64,000 nt of DNA, taken from positions 186,001 through 250,000 of the forward strand of contig NZ_JAYFUL010000001.1 of the NCBI RefSeq assembly GCF_034928825.1, in the 5' to 3' direction. A program made the position numbers and the translations under genes. The DNA comes from Arcicella aquatica (GTDB lineage Bacteria; Bacteroidota; Bacteroidia; Cytophagales; Spirosomataceae). Of the stretch, positions 16,421 to 24,760 are shown one piece after another; within the stretch, counting starts at the first letter, position 1; each line of letters starts with the position of its first letter. A model generated the notes under the pieces. That model ran no database searches, was not told the origin of the DNA, and worked only from the letters and a program-made list of their open reading frames with translations.

Positions 16421-17302
16421 TTAAACAGCTACGCCACTAGTTTCAACAGTTGGAGCAATCTTTTTTACTAATCCTTGTAATACTTTACCTGGACCACACT
16501 CTACAAAAACCGTTGCGCCATCTTCAACCATATTACGAACTGATTGTGTCCAACGAACAGCACCAGTCAACTGCGAAATAAGATTTGCTTTAATTGTTTC
16601 AACATCCGTTGATGGCAGTGCATTTACATTTTGATAAATTGGGCAAGCAGGTTGTGCAAAAGGTGTCGCCTCGATAGCAGCAGCTAGTTCTTCACGAGCA
16701 GACTCCATCAATGGCGAGTGAAATGCACCACCTACTGGCAACAATAAAACACGCTTTGCTCCTGCTTCTTTTAGTTTTTCACCAGCTTGGGCAACACCCT
16801 CGTTAGAACCAGAAATCACTACCTGACCTGGGCAGTTATAGTTAGCAGCCACTACTACTTCATCCGTAATAGAAGCACAAATTTCTTCAATTAATTCATC
16901 TGATAAGTTTAACACCGCTGCCATTGTTGAAGGATTGTTCTCACAGGCTTTTTGCATGGCTAACGCACGTGCAGAAACCAATTTCAAGCCATCTTCAAAA
17001 CTCAATGCACCTGTAGCTACCAATGCCGAGAACTCTCCTAACGAGTGTCCCGCTACCATTTCTGGGTTAAAATCTGCTGTTTCTTTGGCTAAAATAACTG
17101 AATGCAAGAAAATAGCAGGTTGAGTAACTTTGGTTTGTTTAAGCTCCTCATCTGTACCTTCAAACATAATATCTGTAATACGAAAACCTAAAATTTCGTT
17201 TGCTTGCTCGAATAATGCCTTGGCTGATGCTGAATTATCGTAAAGGTCTTTACCCATGCCCTTGAATTGAGAGCCTTGACCCGGGAAAACGTATGCTTTC
17301 AT
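16421..17302 (-). CDS. fabD: Malonyl-CoA:ACP transacylase
   Basis: A 293-residue FabD, which loads malonyl groups onto acyl carrier protein for fatty-acid synthesis. It opens with AYVFPGQGSQ. The nucleophile elbow is GHSLGE (S87), the catalytic His lies in GGAFHSPLM near residue 197, and QVVISGSN is conserved. Other fab genes are not nearby. The C-terminal 20 residues run past the usual VKKI end only slightly. A TAATTTTG element on the minus strand at 17377-17384 is a possible -7 box for this gene, but I see no matching -33 element. Confidence 0.95.
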   Translation of the reverse strand: MKAYVFPGQGSQFKGMGKDLYDNSASAKALFEQANEILGFRITDIMFEGTDEELKQTKVTQPAIFLHSVILAKETADFNPEMVAGHSLGEFSALVATGALSFEDGLKLVSARALAMQKACENNPSTMAAVLNLSDELIEEICASITDEVVVAANYNCPGQVVISGSNEGVAQAGEKLKEAGAKRVLLLPVGGAFHSPLMESAREELAAAIEATPFAQPACPIYQNVNALPSTDVETIKANLISQLTGAVRWTQSVRNMVEDGATVFVECGPGKVLQGLVKKIAPTVETSGVAV

Positions 17303-17413
17303 TTTAATAATTAAATGAATGTGAGTAAAATAAGTAAAAGAGTATAGTATTTCTATTACTCTTGTGCTAAAGTCCGCAAAATTAACTATTCAATTTAACT
17401 ATTTACTATCCGT

Positions 17414-17833
17414 TCAGAGAAATCTTTCTCTGAACTCAGGCGTTGGCATTCGGCAAGAATCTGATTTTCCAAAAATTTTATAGCGATTCTTGGCTATCAA
17501 ATCATAAAAAAAATCAAGAATTGAACTCGGTAATACGCTAAAAAGGGACAAATACTTCCAACAACCGCATAAATCTTTGGCAATTTCTAATGCTGCTTTT
17601 GATTTGGTGAATATTCTATTATTTTTCAATAAAATTACCGAATCAAAATCCGTAGTATTTCTCTGGTACTTTTTCAAAACGGCATCCCCAAATTCAGATT
17701 GCAACGAAGCAAATTTGAAATGTTTGTTTGGGTCATGGTCAATCACAAAATTGATTGAAGCATTACAAAAATTACAAACACCATCAAATAATATCACTTG
17801 TTGTCCATCAACTATTGTATCTATATTTTCCAT
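17414..17833 (-). CDS. DCC-family (DUF393) thiol-disulfide oxidoreductase
   Basis: A 139-residue protein of the DCC family. The signature LFDGVCNFCNASINFVIDHD at about 15-34 contains the Cys-x-x-Cys redox pair typical of a thioredoxin-like fold. The family-typical FASLQSEFG and SKAALEIAKDL follow, with a C-terminal YRIFGKSDSCRMP. Family function is only loosely known (predicted thiol oxidoreductase). It has no signal peptide. It is divergent from the antiporter gene. Confidence 0.88.
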   Translation of the reverse strand: MENIDTIVDGQQVILFDGVCNFCNASINFVIDHDPNKHFKFASLQSEFGDAVLKKYQRNTTDFDSVILLKNNRIFTKSKAALEIAKDLCGCWKYLSLFSVLPSSILDFFYDLIAKNRYKIFGKSDSCRMPTPEFRERFL

Positions 17834-17959
17834 TTAAATGAATTATTAATCTCCGATTATCCCCTTATTATCTAAACAAAAATATCAGTATAAAAGTCTT
17901 AACAATACAAAGAATATCTATTTGCTTTTAAATTAAAGCTAACCTTAATCTTATAAAAC

Positions 17960-19135
17960 ATGAGTACAACCATCATCATTACTGTATGTTCGTTATTATT
18001 AATTGCCTATGCATTTGATTTAACTGCGTCTCGGACAAAAATTCCATCTGTTATCTTACTCCTATTATTGGGCTGGTTAGTGAAACAAGTTACTACTTTC
18101 ACTAATGTCCGCGTACCCAATTTAACTGCTATTCTACCTGTGTTGGGCACAATCGGATTAATATTGATTGTGCTAGAAGGAGCCTTGGAACTTGAATTGG
18201 ACAAATCCAAAATTCCGATTATCAAAAAATCCTTTATTGTGGGTTTCTTCCCGATGGTAATTTTAGCATTTTTGATGGCAGCCACTTTCCAATACTTTGG
18301 TGGAGGCTCTTTCAAAAACAATCTGACCAATGTTATTCCTCTATGTGTGGTAAGCAGTGCCATTGCGATACCAAGTGTGAAAAACCTAAAAGCTACGGAC
18401 AAAGAATTTATCATTTACGAAAGTAGTTTATCCGATATTATTGGGGTGCTTTTTTTCAACTTTATGGCACTCAATGCTACTATTAATGTTGCCTCCTTTA
18501 CAGAGTTTGCCCTTGAGCTTTTGATTATTATTATAGTATCGTTTGTTTCTACGGCTACTTTGTCATTTTTATTAAGCAAGATTGAACATCCTATCAAATT
18601 TGGGCCTATCATTTTATTGGTAATTTTGATTTATGCCATCGCCAAACTGTATCATTTACCTAGCTTGGTTTTTATTCTTCTTTTAGGACTTTTCTTAGGA
18701 AACCTCGATAAACTAAAACAGTTTCATTGGATTCAACGATTAAAGCCCGATCAATTAGAAGTAGAAGTTAATAAATTTCATGAACTGGTAGGCGAAGCTA
18801 CCTTTTTAATCAGAGCCTTGTTTTTTCTTTTATTCGGCTACCTTATCGAATCTGCCGAAATATTAAATACAGATACCCTCAATTGGGCTTTAGGAATCGT
18901 CTTTATGATTTTCCTGATTCGTGCTATACAATTAAAATTATCTAAATTAAACCTCCGTCCACTACTTTTTGTAGCACCCAGAGGGCTGATTACAATTTTA
19001 CTCTTTTTGGCGATAGAACCTAATCAGCATATTCCGTTAATGAATAAATCATTAATTATTCAAGTAATTGTATTAACTGCATTGGTGATGATGTTTGGAT
19101 TGATGAATACCAGCAGAAATGAACAAAAGCATTAA
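17960..19135 (+). CDS. Cation:proton antiporter (CPA family)
   Basis: A 391-residue inner-membrane protein with about 11 hydrophobic segments of the sodium/proton exchanger fold. The first segments carry the family pattern SRTKIPSVILLLLLGWL and LIVLEGALELELDKSK. A later polar membrane segment has VVSSAIAIPSVKNL, near where the ion-binding site sits in the family. The usual C-terminal TrkA-N/TrkA-C regulatory domains are absent, so this is the compact form. The ion (sodium or potassium) cannot be read. The next gene begins 75 bp downstream and may be co-transcribed. Confidence 0.83.
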   Translation: MSTTIIITVCSLLLIAYAFDLTASRTKIPSVILLLLLGWLVKQVTTFTNVRVPNLTAILPVLGTIGLILIVLEGALELELDKSKIPIIKKSFIVGFFPMVILAFLMAATFQYFGGGSFKNNLTNVIPLCVVSSAIAIPSVKNLKATDKEFIIYESSLSDIIGVLFFNFMALNATINVASFTEFALELLIIIIVSFVSTATLSFLLSKIEHPIKFGPIILLVILIYAIAKLYHLPSLVFILLLGLFLGNLDKLKQFHWIQRLKPDQLEVEVNKFHELVGEATFLIRALFFLLFGYLIESAEILNTDTLNWALGIVFMIFLIRAIQLKLSKLNLRPLLFVAPRGLITILLFLAIEPNQHIPLMNKSLIIQVIVLTALVMMFGLMNTSRNEQKH

Positions 19136-19209
19136 GAATAGGTGTTAGCAAGGTAATTATTCAAATAACTATTCATTAAAAAGTGATCCTAACATATTTA
19201 CGCAAAATT

Positions 19210-20304
19210 ATGCTACTAATTATCCTTATTATTGCCTTTCTCGGAATGGGCTTGTATGTCTTTATGCAACAAAAAGTTTTCGGAAAAGACCCTTCAGGCG
19301 CTCGCCTAGCTCGTATCGAAAAATCACCTAATTATTCAAATGGCTCTTTCCACAACCTATCGCTTACTGAAGTAATGCCAAAGGATGCTTCTTATTGGGG
19401 ATTGCTTAACGATTTTTTGAATAAGCCTAAAACAGTTGAACCTGACAATGTCCTTCCCTCTATCAAAACTGATTTAAAAACATTAGCTTCTGAGAAACCA
19501 ACCATCGTTTGGTTCGGACACTCTTCCTATTTAATCAAATCAAAAAAAACCACGGTTTTGGTTGACCCTGTATTTAGTGGCTCGGCTTCTCCTGTTTCTT
19601 TTTTTGGAAAAGCCTTCAAAGGTGCTGATGTGTACAACGTTGAAGATTTTCCTGATATCGATATGCTAGTGCTTTCGCATGACCATTACGACCACTTGGA
19701 TTATGTGACTATCAGTAAATTAATCCCCAAAGTAAAGAAATTCTATACCGCTTTAGGTGTAGGCGCACATTTAGAAGAATGGGGAGTAAGCCCTGAAAAC
19801 ATTGTCGAGTTCGATTGGTGGGAAGGTAAAAAGATTAATGATGCCTTAGAGATTACATCAACGCCTGCAAGACACTTTTCGGGACGAGGTTTTACACGTG
19901 GCAAAACCCTTTGGTCTTCTTTTGTTTTGAAAATTGATGGCTACAGCATTTTTATTGGTGGGGATTCTGGTTATGATCATCACTTCAAAACCATTGGAGA
20001 GAAATTTGGCCCATTCGATATTGCCTTATTAGAGAACGGTCAGTATGGTAAAGATTGGCCATTGATACATACTTCGCCAGAGGAAACGGCCAAAGTGGCC
20101 GCAGAATTGAAGACCAAAGTATTGATGCCAGTACACTGGGCAAAATTTGCCTTAGGTTATCACGCTTGGGACGAGCCTATCAATCGCTTGGTAAAAAGCT
20201 TGGAGCATTCAGATATTAAACTCACAACCCCTCTTATTGGCGAACCCGTTGTTCTAGACAGCATATATCCTCATAAAATGTGGTGGAATTTTAAAAAGCC
20301 ATAG
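19210..20304 (+). CDS. MBL-fold hydrolase, UlaG/NAPE-PLD-like
   Basis: A 364-residue metallo-beta-lactamase-fold protein with an N-terminal membrane anchor (hydrophobic residues 2-19). The zinc motif SHDHYDHLD is complete (H157, H159, D161, H162), with FGHSSYLIK and DPVF before it and GGDSGYDHHF and PVHWAKF after it. This set is that of the NAPE-phospholipase D / UlaG-like subgroup. The substrate is unknown; phospholipid-like or cyclic-ester bonds are possible. I start at the ATG at 19210, because the longer frame needs a GTG and adds only nine residues before the anchor. A paralogue lies at 55067-56155. Confidence 0.82.
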   Translation: MLLIILIIAFLGMGLYVFMQQKVFGKDPSGARLARIEKSPNYSNGSFHNLSLTEVMPKDASYWGLLNDFLNKPKTVEPDNVLPSIKTDLKTLASEKPTIVWFGHSSYLIKSKKTTVLVDPVFSGSASPVSFFGKAFKGADVYNVEDFPDIDMLVLSHDHYDHLDYVTISKLIPKVKKFYTALGVGAHLEEWGVSPENIVEFDWWEGKKINDALEITSTPARHFSGRGFTRGKTLWSSFVLKIDGYSIFIGGDSGYDHHFKTIGEKFGPFDIALLENGQYGKDWPLIHTSPEETAKVAAELKTKVLMPVHWAKFALGYHAWDEPINRLVKSLEHSDIKLTTPLIGEPVVLDSIYPHKMWWNFKKP

Positions 20305-20626
20305 TCCTATAAGTACGTGCATATTTTATATTTAGCATGTGTATATTTGAACAGTAGCAACTTAAAGAAAAAGTAGTTCAACAAATATATCGGGGCCAAA
20401 ATAGCATAAAACTAATCTTTTTTGAAGTGATACAATTTTATGACAGATATAATCAATGACTTGCTGATTTTTGTTGTAATTAACTTCGTTAGTTGGTTTA
20501 TTTAGATACTTTTAGTAAAACCAGTGATAAAACGAAGAAAAAATAGCTATCAAAGGATGATTGATGAAAGTATTTTAGCGGGTATAAAAAATTACTTTAT
20601 AATATTACTGAAAATTAACTTAAACT
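20305..20626. other. 322-bp gap without a recognisable gene
   Basis: This separates the MBL gene from the TIM-barrel gene. I see a TATATTTG element (20342-20349) without a convincing -33 partner and no long hairpin. A short open frame in its last part ends inside the next gene and is not convincing. The region probably holds the promoter and leader of the downstream gene. Confidence 0.4.
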
Positions 20627-21556
20627 ATGAAAAGAAGAGATTTCACAAAAAACATCATTGCTGGCACAGGCTTGGCGACGTTGCCAACTTTGGCAAAATC
20701 GGCTGAAAAAGCAAATGTAGCTAGTCCTCAACCTGTATTTAAATTAAAATATGCTCCGCACTTTGGTATGTTCCAAAATTCGGCAGGCAAAGATGAAATT
20801 GACCAATTGAAGTTTATGCACGAGATGGGATTCCGTGCTTTGGAAGATAACGGAATGATGGGTAGAACCCCAGAATTACAAAAGAAAATAGGCGATACCA
20901 TGGCTAAGTTGGATATGGCTATGGGCGTTTTTGTGATTGATGGTGGCGACAATTGGAAAACATCTTTAACCACAGGCAAACAAGAATTTAAGGATGTTTT
21001 TTTGAATACTTGTAAAAAGGCAGTTGAAGTAGCCAAACGGTGTAATGCAAAATATATGACGATTGTGCCAGGCTATTTTGAACGCAACTTACCGATAGGT
21101 GTACAAACGGGGAATGTAATTGATGCTTTTAGAAGAGGTGCTGAGATTTTTGAACCACATGGTTTGGTAATGGTAATGGAACCGCTTTCTGATAATGCTG
21201 ATTTATTCCTTCGCAATTCTGACCAATCTTATATGATTTGCAAGGCTGTGAATAGTCCATCGTGTAAAATCTTATTCGATATGTGGCACATGCAACGCAA
21301 CGAAGGACGCATGACCCAACACATGGATTGGGTTTGGGATGAAATTGCTTATTTTCAGATTGGTGATGAACCGGGCAGAAAAGAACCTACTACTGGCGAA
21401 GTAAATTATAAGTTTTTGTTCAAACACATTAACGAAAAAGCCAAAGCAACCAATAGAGGCGAATTCATTTTAGGAATGGAACATGGCAATTCTATTGGTG
21501 GAAAAGAAGGAGAAATGAAGTTGATTGAAGCATATCGTGCTTCTGATTTAGCTTAA
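20627..21556 (+). CDS. Exported TIM-barrel sugar isomerase/epimerase-like protein
   Basis: A 309-residue xylose-isomerase-like TIM-barrel protein with a twin-arginine-type N-terminus (KRRDFTKNIIAGTGLATLP), so it should be exported. Features of the family are EPHGLVMVMEPLSDN (metal-binding Glu), KILFDMWHMQRNEG (Asp and His) and EFILGMEHGNS (last Glu), in the expected order around the barrel. The best-known relatives include hydroxypyruvate isomerase, but periplasmic Bacteroidetes members mostly have unknown substrates. It converges on RNase H across the palindrome at 21565-21608. Confidence 0.78.
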   Translation: MKRRDFTKNIIAGTGLATLPTLAKSAEKANVASPQPVFKLKYAPHFGMFQNSAGKDEIDQLKFMHEMGFRALEDNGMMGRTPELQKKIGDTMAKLDMAMGVFVIDGGDNWKTSLTTGKQEFKDVFLNTCKKAVEVAKRCNAKYMTIVPGYFERNLPIGVQTGNVIDAFRRGAEIFEPHGLVMVMEPLSDNADLFLRNSDQSYMICKAVNSPSCKILFDMWHMQRNEGRMTQHMDWVWDEIAYFQIGDEPGRKEPTTGEVNYKFLFKHINEKAKATNRGEFILGMEHGNSIGGKEGEMKLIEAYRASDLA

Positions 21557-21564
21557 ACATATCC

Positions 21565-21608
21565 CTTCATCACTAGCGAGGGACTTAAGTCCCTTGCTAG
21601 TGATGAAG
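21565..21608. repeat. 44-bp near-perfect palindrome (family copy 2)
   Basis: The arms CTTCATCACTAGCGAGGGAC and GTCCCTTGCTAGTGATGAAG flank TTAA. One pair of 22 is a G/T wobble, at nearly the same place as the wobble in the copy at 4921-4970. The core ATCACTAGC...GGGACTTAAGTC is shared by both copies. It lies between convergent genes, 8 bp after the plus-strand stop. Confidence 0.93.
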
Positions 21609-21631
21609 ATTAAGACTTAGCGCTGACAGAC

Positions 21632-22270
21632 CTATTTCCTACCATAATCAGCAGGGTTTTCGCCCCAAAATTCCGTTTCCCATTTTAGTATCTTATTCGT
21701 GTATTTGTTATTCTTTAACCAAAGCACTCCTCTTTCCATGAGCTGAAATAGCTCTTCATTTTTAGCATTTCGCTCTAGCTTCGTTTTTACGGCTTTGTTC
21801 TTTACCCAACTAATGGCTGTTTTAGAATCTGAATAGATTGGTAAAGTAGAATGATGTTTTTGCAAAAAAGCTAATCCATGAACGATGGCTAAAAACTCAC
21901 CAATGTTTACTGTTCCTTCTGGAAAAGGTCCCATCGAAAACAATACTCGTTTTGTACCTGTTTCTACGCCTTGGTATTCTAACTTGCCCGGATTGCCCGC
22001 ACAGGCTGCATCTACAGAAATGCTTTCAGCAATAGGTTTGCCAACCAATGCCGACGACTTCCCCGACTTACCTGTAGCACCACTTTGTGTTTTTTGTACA
22101 GATTGCCAATAATTACCTTTGAAGGCATCGTCTGCCTCTTTTCTACTTTCAAAAGATTTATATTGAGCGGTCTCAAAACCTTTTACTTGTTCCTCTGCTT
22201 CTGCCCAAGTTTCAAAAACGCCCGTTTTTCGTCCTTTCCAGACTACATAAAATTTTGCTTTCTTTGCCAA
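21632..22270 (-). CDS. Ribonuclease H1 with viroplasmin-type N-terminal domain
   Basis: A 212-residue RNase H1 that degrades RNA in RNA-DNA hybrids. The N-terminal hybrid-binding (viroplasmin/RHBD) domain is visible as FYVVWKGRKTGVFETWAEAE...FKSFESRKEADDAF. The catalytic domain follows from about residue 80 with the metal residues in VDAACAGNPG (Asp), GEFLAIVH (Glu), YSDSKTAISW (Asp) and the terminal ENPADYGRK (Asp). A 37-residue linker joins the domains. This domain pair is common in Bacteroidetes and eukaryotic RNase H1. It starts 21 bp from a MITE-like copy. Confidence 0.9.
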   Translation of the reverse strand: MAKKAKFYVVWKGRKTGVFETWAEAEEQVKGFETAQYKSFESRKEADDAFKGNYWQSVQKTQSGATGKSGKSSALVGKPIAESISVDAACAGNPGKLEYQGVETGTKRVLFSMGPFPEGTVNIGEFLAIVHGLAFLQKHHSTLPIYSDSKTAISWVKNKAVKTKLERNAKNEELFQLMERGVLWLKNNKYTNKILKWETEFWGENPADYGRK

Positions 22271-22287
22271 TGTTAATAGATTCTTTT

Positions 22288-22453
22288 AATGAAGCTGTTT
22301 AAACTTTCCGTTTCTGAGGTGAAAGTATTGTATTTTTGAATTGATTTTTTCAAAATTTGAGAAGCATAGCATCGCTACGTTGAGTAAATTTTGGAACAAG
22401 CTATTCTAAAAGACTTAGTTTAACCCGAAAGGGAAAGTTTAAACAGCTTCAAT
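22288..22453 (+). mobile_element. MITE-like element copy 1 (160 bp, TSD AAT)
   Basis: The element occupies 22291-22450 and begins GAAGCTGTTTAAACTTTCC, ending with the inverted complement GGGAAAGTTTAAACAGCTTC. Flanking AAT at 22288-22290 and 22451-22453 is a 3-bp direct repeat. The inside contains a further inverted pair (CAAAATTT ... AAATTTTG around TAGC-ATC-GCTA), so the whole element can fold. It has no open frame of note. It is about 95% identical to copy 3. No related transposase is in the window. Confidence 0.9.
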
Positions 22454-22467
22454 GTCGTCAAAAACAA

Positions 22468-23043
22468 TTATCCAATTCTCGACTTAATTATTTTAATTGA
22501 GATAGCTAAGAGAATTACGCCAAATACCTTTCTCAGCACGTTAGCACCTACTTGTCCTAAACGGTTTTCAATCCATTGCGAAGCCCTCAAAACAGTGTAG
22601 ATAAATACAAGATTCAGTAAAATTCCTACTAGGATATTGATTTCATCAAACTGAGATTTCAAGGAAAGAATAGTAGTCATTGTTCCTGCCCCAGCAATTA
22701 CTGGAAAAGCTAAGGGCACAATTGAAGCAGCTTTGGCTCCGCCTGTCGATTCCTCTGATTTGAAAATACTTCTACCGAGTGTCATTTCTAGACCAATCAA
22801 GAAAATGATTAAAGCCCCAGCAATGGCAAATGAGTTGATATCAACACCAAAAAGGTTCAGAATTGACTTCCCGACATATAAAAAGCCGACCATAATTCCG
22901 CCTGAAACCAAGGTAGCTTGTTCTGCATGAATATCGCCTGTTTTCCTACGAATATCAATAATAACAGGAATCGAGCCTAGAATATCAATGACCGAAAAAA
23001 GAATGAGTGAAACCGAAATGATTTCTTTAAAATTTAATGCCAT
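22468..23043 (-). CDS. MarC-family membrane protein
   Basis: A 191-residue inner-membrane protein of the MarC (DUF-type, 'NAAT') family with six hydrophobic segments. The N-terminal VSLILFSVIDILGSIPVIIDI and the later VPLAFPVIAGAGTMTTIL repeat are typical. Family function is unproven, despite the historical antibiotic-resistance name. It lies 5 bp downstream of the aminotransferase gene, so the two are co-transcribed. A MITE-like copy lies just after its stop codon. Confidence 0.88.
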   Translation of the reverse strand: MALNFKEIISVSLILFSVIDILGSIPVIIDIRRKTGDIHAEQATLVSGGIMVGFLYVGKSILNLFGVDINSFAIAGALIIFLIGLEMTLGRSIFKSEESTGGAKAASIVPLAFPVIAGAGTMTTILSLKSQFDEINILVGILLNLVFIYTVLRASQWIENRLGQVGANVLRKVFGVILLAISIKIIKSRIG

Positions 23044-23048
23044 CTATT

Positions 23049-24101
23049 TTAATATAAAATTTCTTTTAGTTTACTAATTTCAAATGCTTCAATCGCTGGA
23101 AAATTAGCAATCCTAAAAGTAGTATTTTTCCAAGTACCGTAGCCATTCCCCAACGTTATCCCTGATATTTTAGTTCGCTCTTTTATTGCTTTAATTTGCT
23201 CTGTTGTCCCTTGTACAGCAATTACAGTATCCGACTGTATATCAATATTTTGCACTAAACAATTTAGACCAAATTTATCATTATCATTGAAGAAATTATA
23301 CCAATCTTTTGCTTGTTTTTTTATTTTCCTTGAAATCTCAGAAATATTCGAAATATCACTTAAAACTTTATTCAACAAATAAATACTTAGCACATTTGGC
23401 GTATAATGCGTTTGATATTTAGCAAAATTTTCTTGTATAAACAACAGACTATTATAGTATTTTCTATCATTAATCAGCTCGGCTTTTTGCAAGGCTTTGG
23501 GCGAACAAATCATAATGCCCATACCCGCAGGCAAGCCCAAACATTTCTGAACCGATGCAAACCAAACATCGCCATTGTGCCAGTCTAATTCAATTCCTCC
23601 TAAAGATGAAGTAACATCTACCGCAATAATACTCTCTGAAAAAGTCTTTCTAAAAGTGCTCAAATCTCTGATTTGTGTACCGTTTGATGTTTCGTTTTGT
23701 GTTAAACAAAGTACTTCTACCTCCGCATTCAGTGCCAAATTTACCGATGGTATTTCTTCTACAGCAAATGATATTCTGTCCACAGTCTTTACGATTTTAC
23801 TACTATAATCTGCCCATTTCTCTCCAAAAGCCCCATTATAAAAATGTGTTGAGCTTTTTGAAGTAAGCGACTGAGCGATTATCTCCCAAGCCTCTGTTGC
23901 TGAAGAAACAAAGTAAATGCTATAGTCAGGAGGAATATTCAATTTTTCATGCAAAAGCTGTATGGCATTTTTTGTAATTGCCATGCATTCAGCACTGCGA
24001 TGATTGATACTCAAAACGCCTTCCTCAAAAGCCTCTTGCATATAGTTAGCTACTTGCGGATATACTTTTGAAGGTCCAGGATAAAAAGTAATCATTGACA
24101 T
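23049..24101 (-). CDS. Class V aminotransferase, phosphoserine aminotransferase-like
   Basis: A 350-residue PLP enzyme of aminotransferase class V. The opening FYPGPSKVYPQV and the INHRS segment are typical of the SerC-like branch. The PLP lysine lies in WFASVQKCLGLPAGMG, and the preceding IAVDVTSSLGG contains the Asp that contacts the pyridine nitrogen. It is shorter than, and divergent from, canonical SerC. It may therefore make serine from 3-phosphohydroxypyruvate or act on another small substrate. It is followed by marC with a 5-bp gap. Confidence 0.75.
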   Translation of the reverse strand: MSMITFYPGPSKVYPQVANYMQEAFEEGVLSINHRSAECMAITKNAIQLLHEKLNIPPDYSIYFVSSATEAWEIIAQSLTSKSSTHFYNGAFGEKWADYSSKIVKTVDRISFAVEEIPSVNLALNAEVEVLCLTQNETSNGTQIRDLSTFRKTFSESIIAVDVTSSLGGIELDWHNGDVWFASVQKCLGLPAGMGIMICSPKALQKAELINDRKYYNSLLFIQENFAKYQTHYTPNVLSIYLLNKVLSDISNISEISRKIKKQAKDWYNFFNDNDKFGLNCLVQNIDIQSDTVIAVQGTTEQIKAIKERTKISGITLGNGYGTWKNTTFRIANFPAIEAFEISKLKEILY

Positions 24102-24186
24102 AATGTTACCCGAAATCGGTTAACTGTTAACGGTGTTAATTTTGGTAATCTGTGATTTTATGATGAAGCCTCACATCTACCCAATC

Positions 24187-24612
24187 TTATAAAAATGTTT
24201 GAATCGCAAAATCATAACCTCGCAATCCAAAACCAATGATGATACCAATTGAATTTTTACTGATATAACTATGGTGACGAAACTCTTCACGCTTATGAAC
24301 ATTGGAAATATGCACTTCTACCACAGGCGTTTTTACCCCTGCAATAGCATCAGCCAACGCAATTGATGTGTGTGTAAAAGCACCTGCATTCAAGACGATA
24401 CCATCGTATGAAAAACCTATTTCATGAATTTTATCAATCAAAAAACCTTCATGATTCGACTGGAAATACACTAAATCTACTCTATCTGAATATTTATCTT
24501 TTAATACTTCAAAATATTGCTCAAAAGTTTGGTGACCATAAATTTCTGGTTCACGCTTGCCCAATAAATTCAAGTTTGGGCCATTGATAATGATAATTTG
24601 TTTCTTTGACAT
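24187..24612 (-). CDS. aroQ: 3-dehydroquinate dehydratase, type II
   Basis: A 141-residue type II dehydroquinase, which acts in the third step of the shikimate pathway. The N-terminal IIIINGPNLNLLGKREPEIYG holds the active-site Arg (R20) and Tyr (Y25). The later YFQSNHEGFLIDKIHE and EVHISNVHKREEFRHHSYIS segments carry the substrate-binding and catalytic His residues. The length is typical for the dodecameric enzyme. It is divergent from xerD. Confidence 0.97.
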   Translation of the reverse strand: MSKKQIIIINGPNLNLLGKREPEIYGHQTFEQYFEVLKDKYSDRVDLVYFQSNHEGFLIDKIHEIGFSYDGIVLNAGAFTHTSIALADAIAGVKTPVVEVHISNVHKREEFRHHSYISKNSIGIIIGFGLRGYDFAIQTFL

Positions 24613-24674
24613 TGTTTTTTAAATGAATGGTTATTCCTACTCTGTAAAGCAATGCTTCACAAATGGTTTTTAAG

Positions 24675-24682
24675 TATCTTTG
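24675..24682 (+). promoter_or_regulatory. Possible -7 box of xerD
   Basis: TATCTTTG, a perfect TAnnTTTG element, lies 79 bp before the xerD start. The -33 element is not clear, so this is a moderate candidate. Confidence 0.45.
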
Positions 24683-24760
24683 AATTAATTCTGAGGTATT
24701 AAAATCAAGATTTTTATTTTTACCGACTTTCTATTCAATAAATCCCAACCGATATTTCTT

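Noticed and set aside
22468..23043. MarC as a multiple antibiotic resistance determinant
   Set aside because: The family name is historical. The function is unproven and the context (an aminotransferase) does not support resistance.
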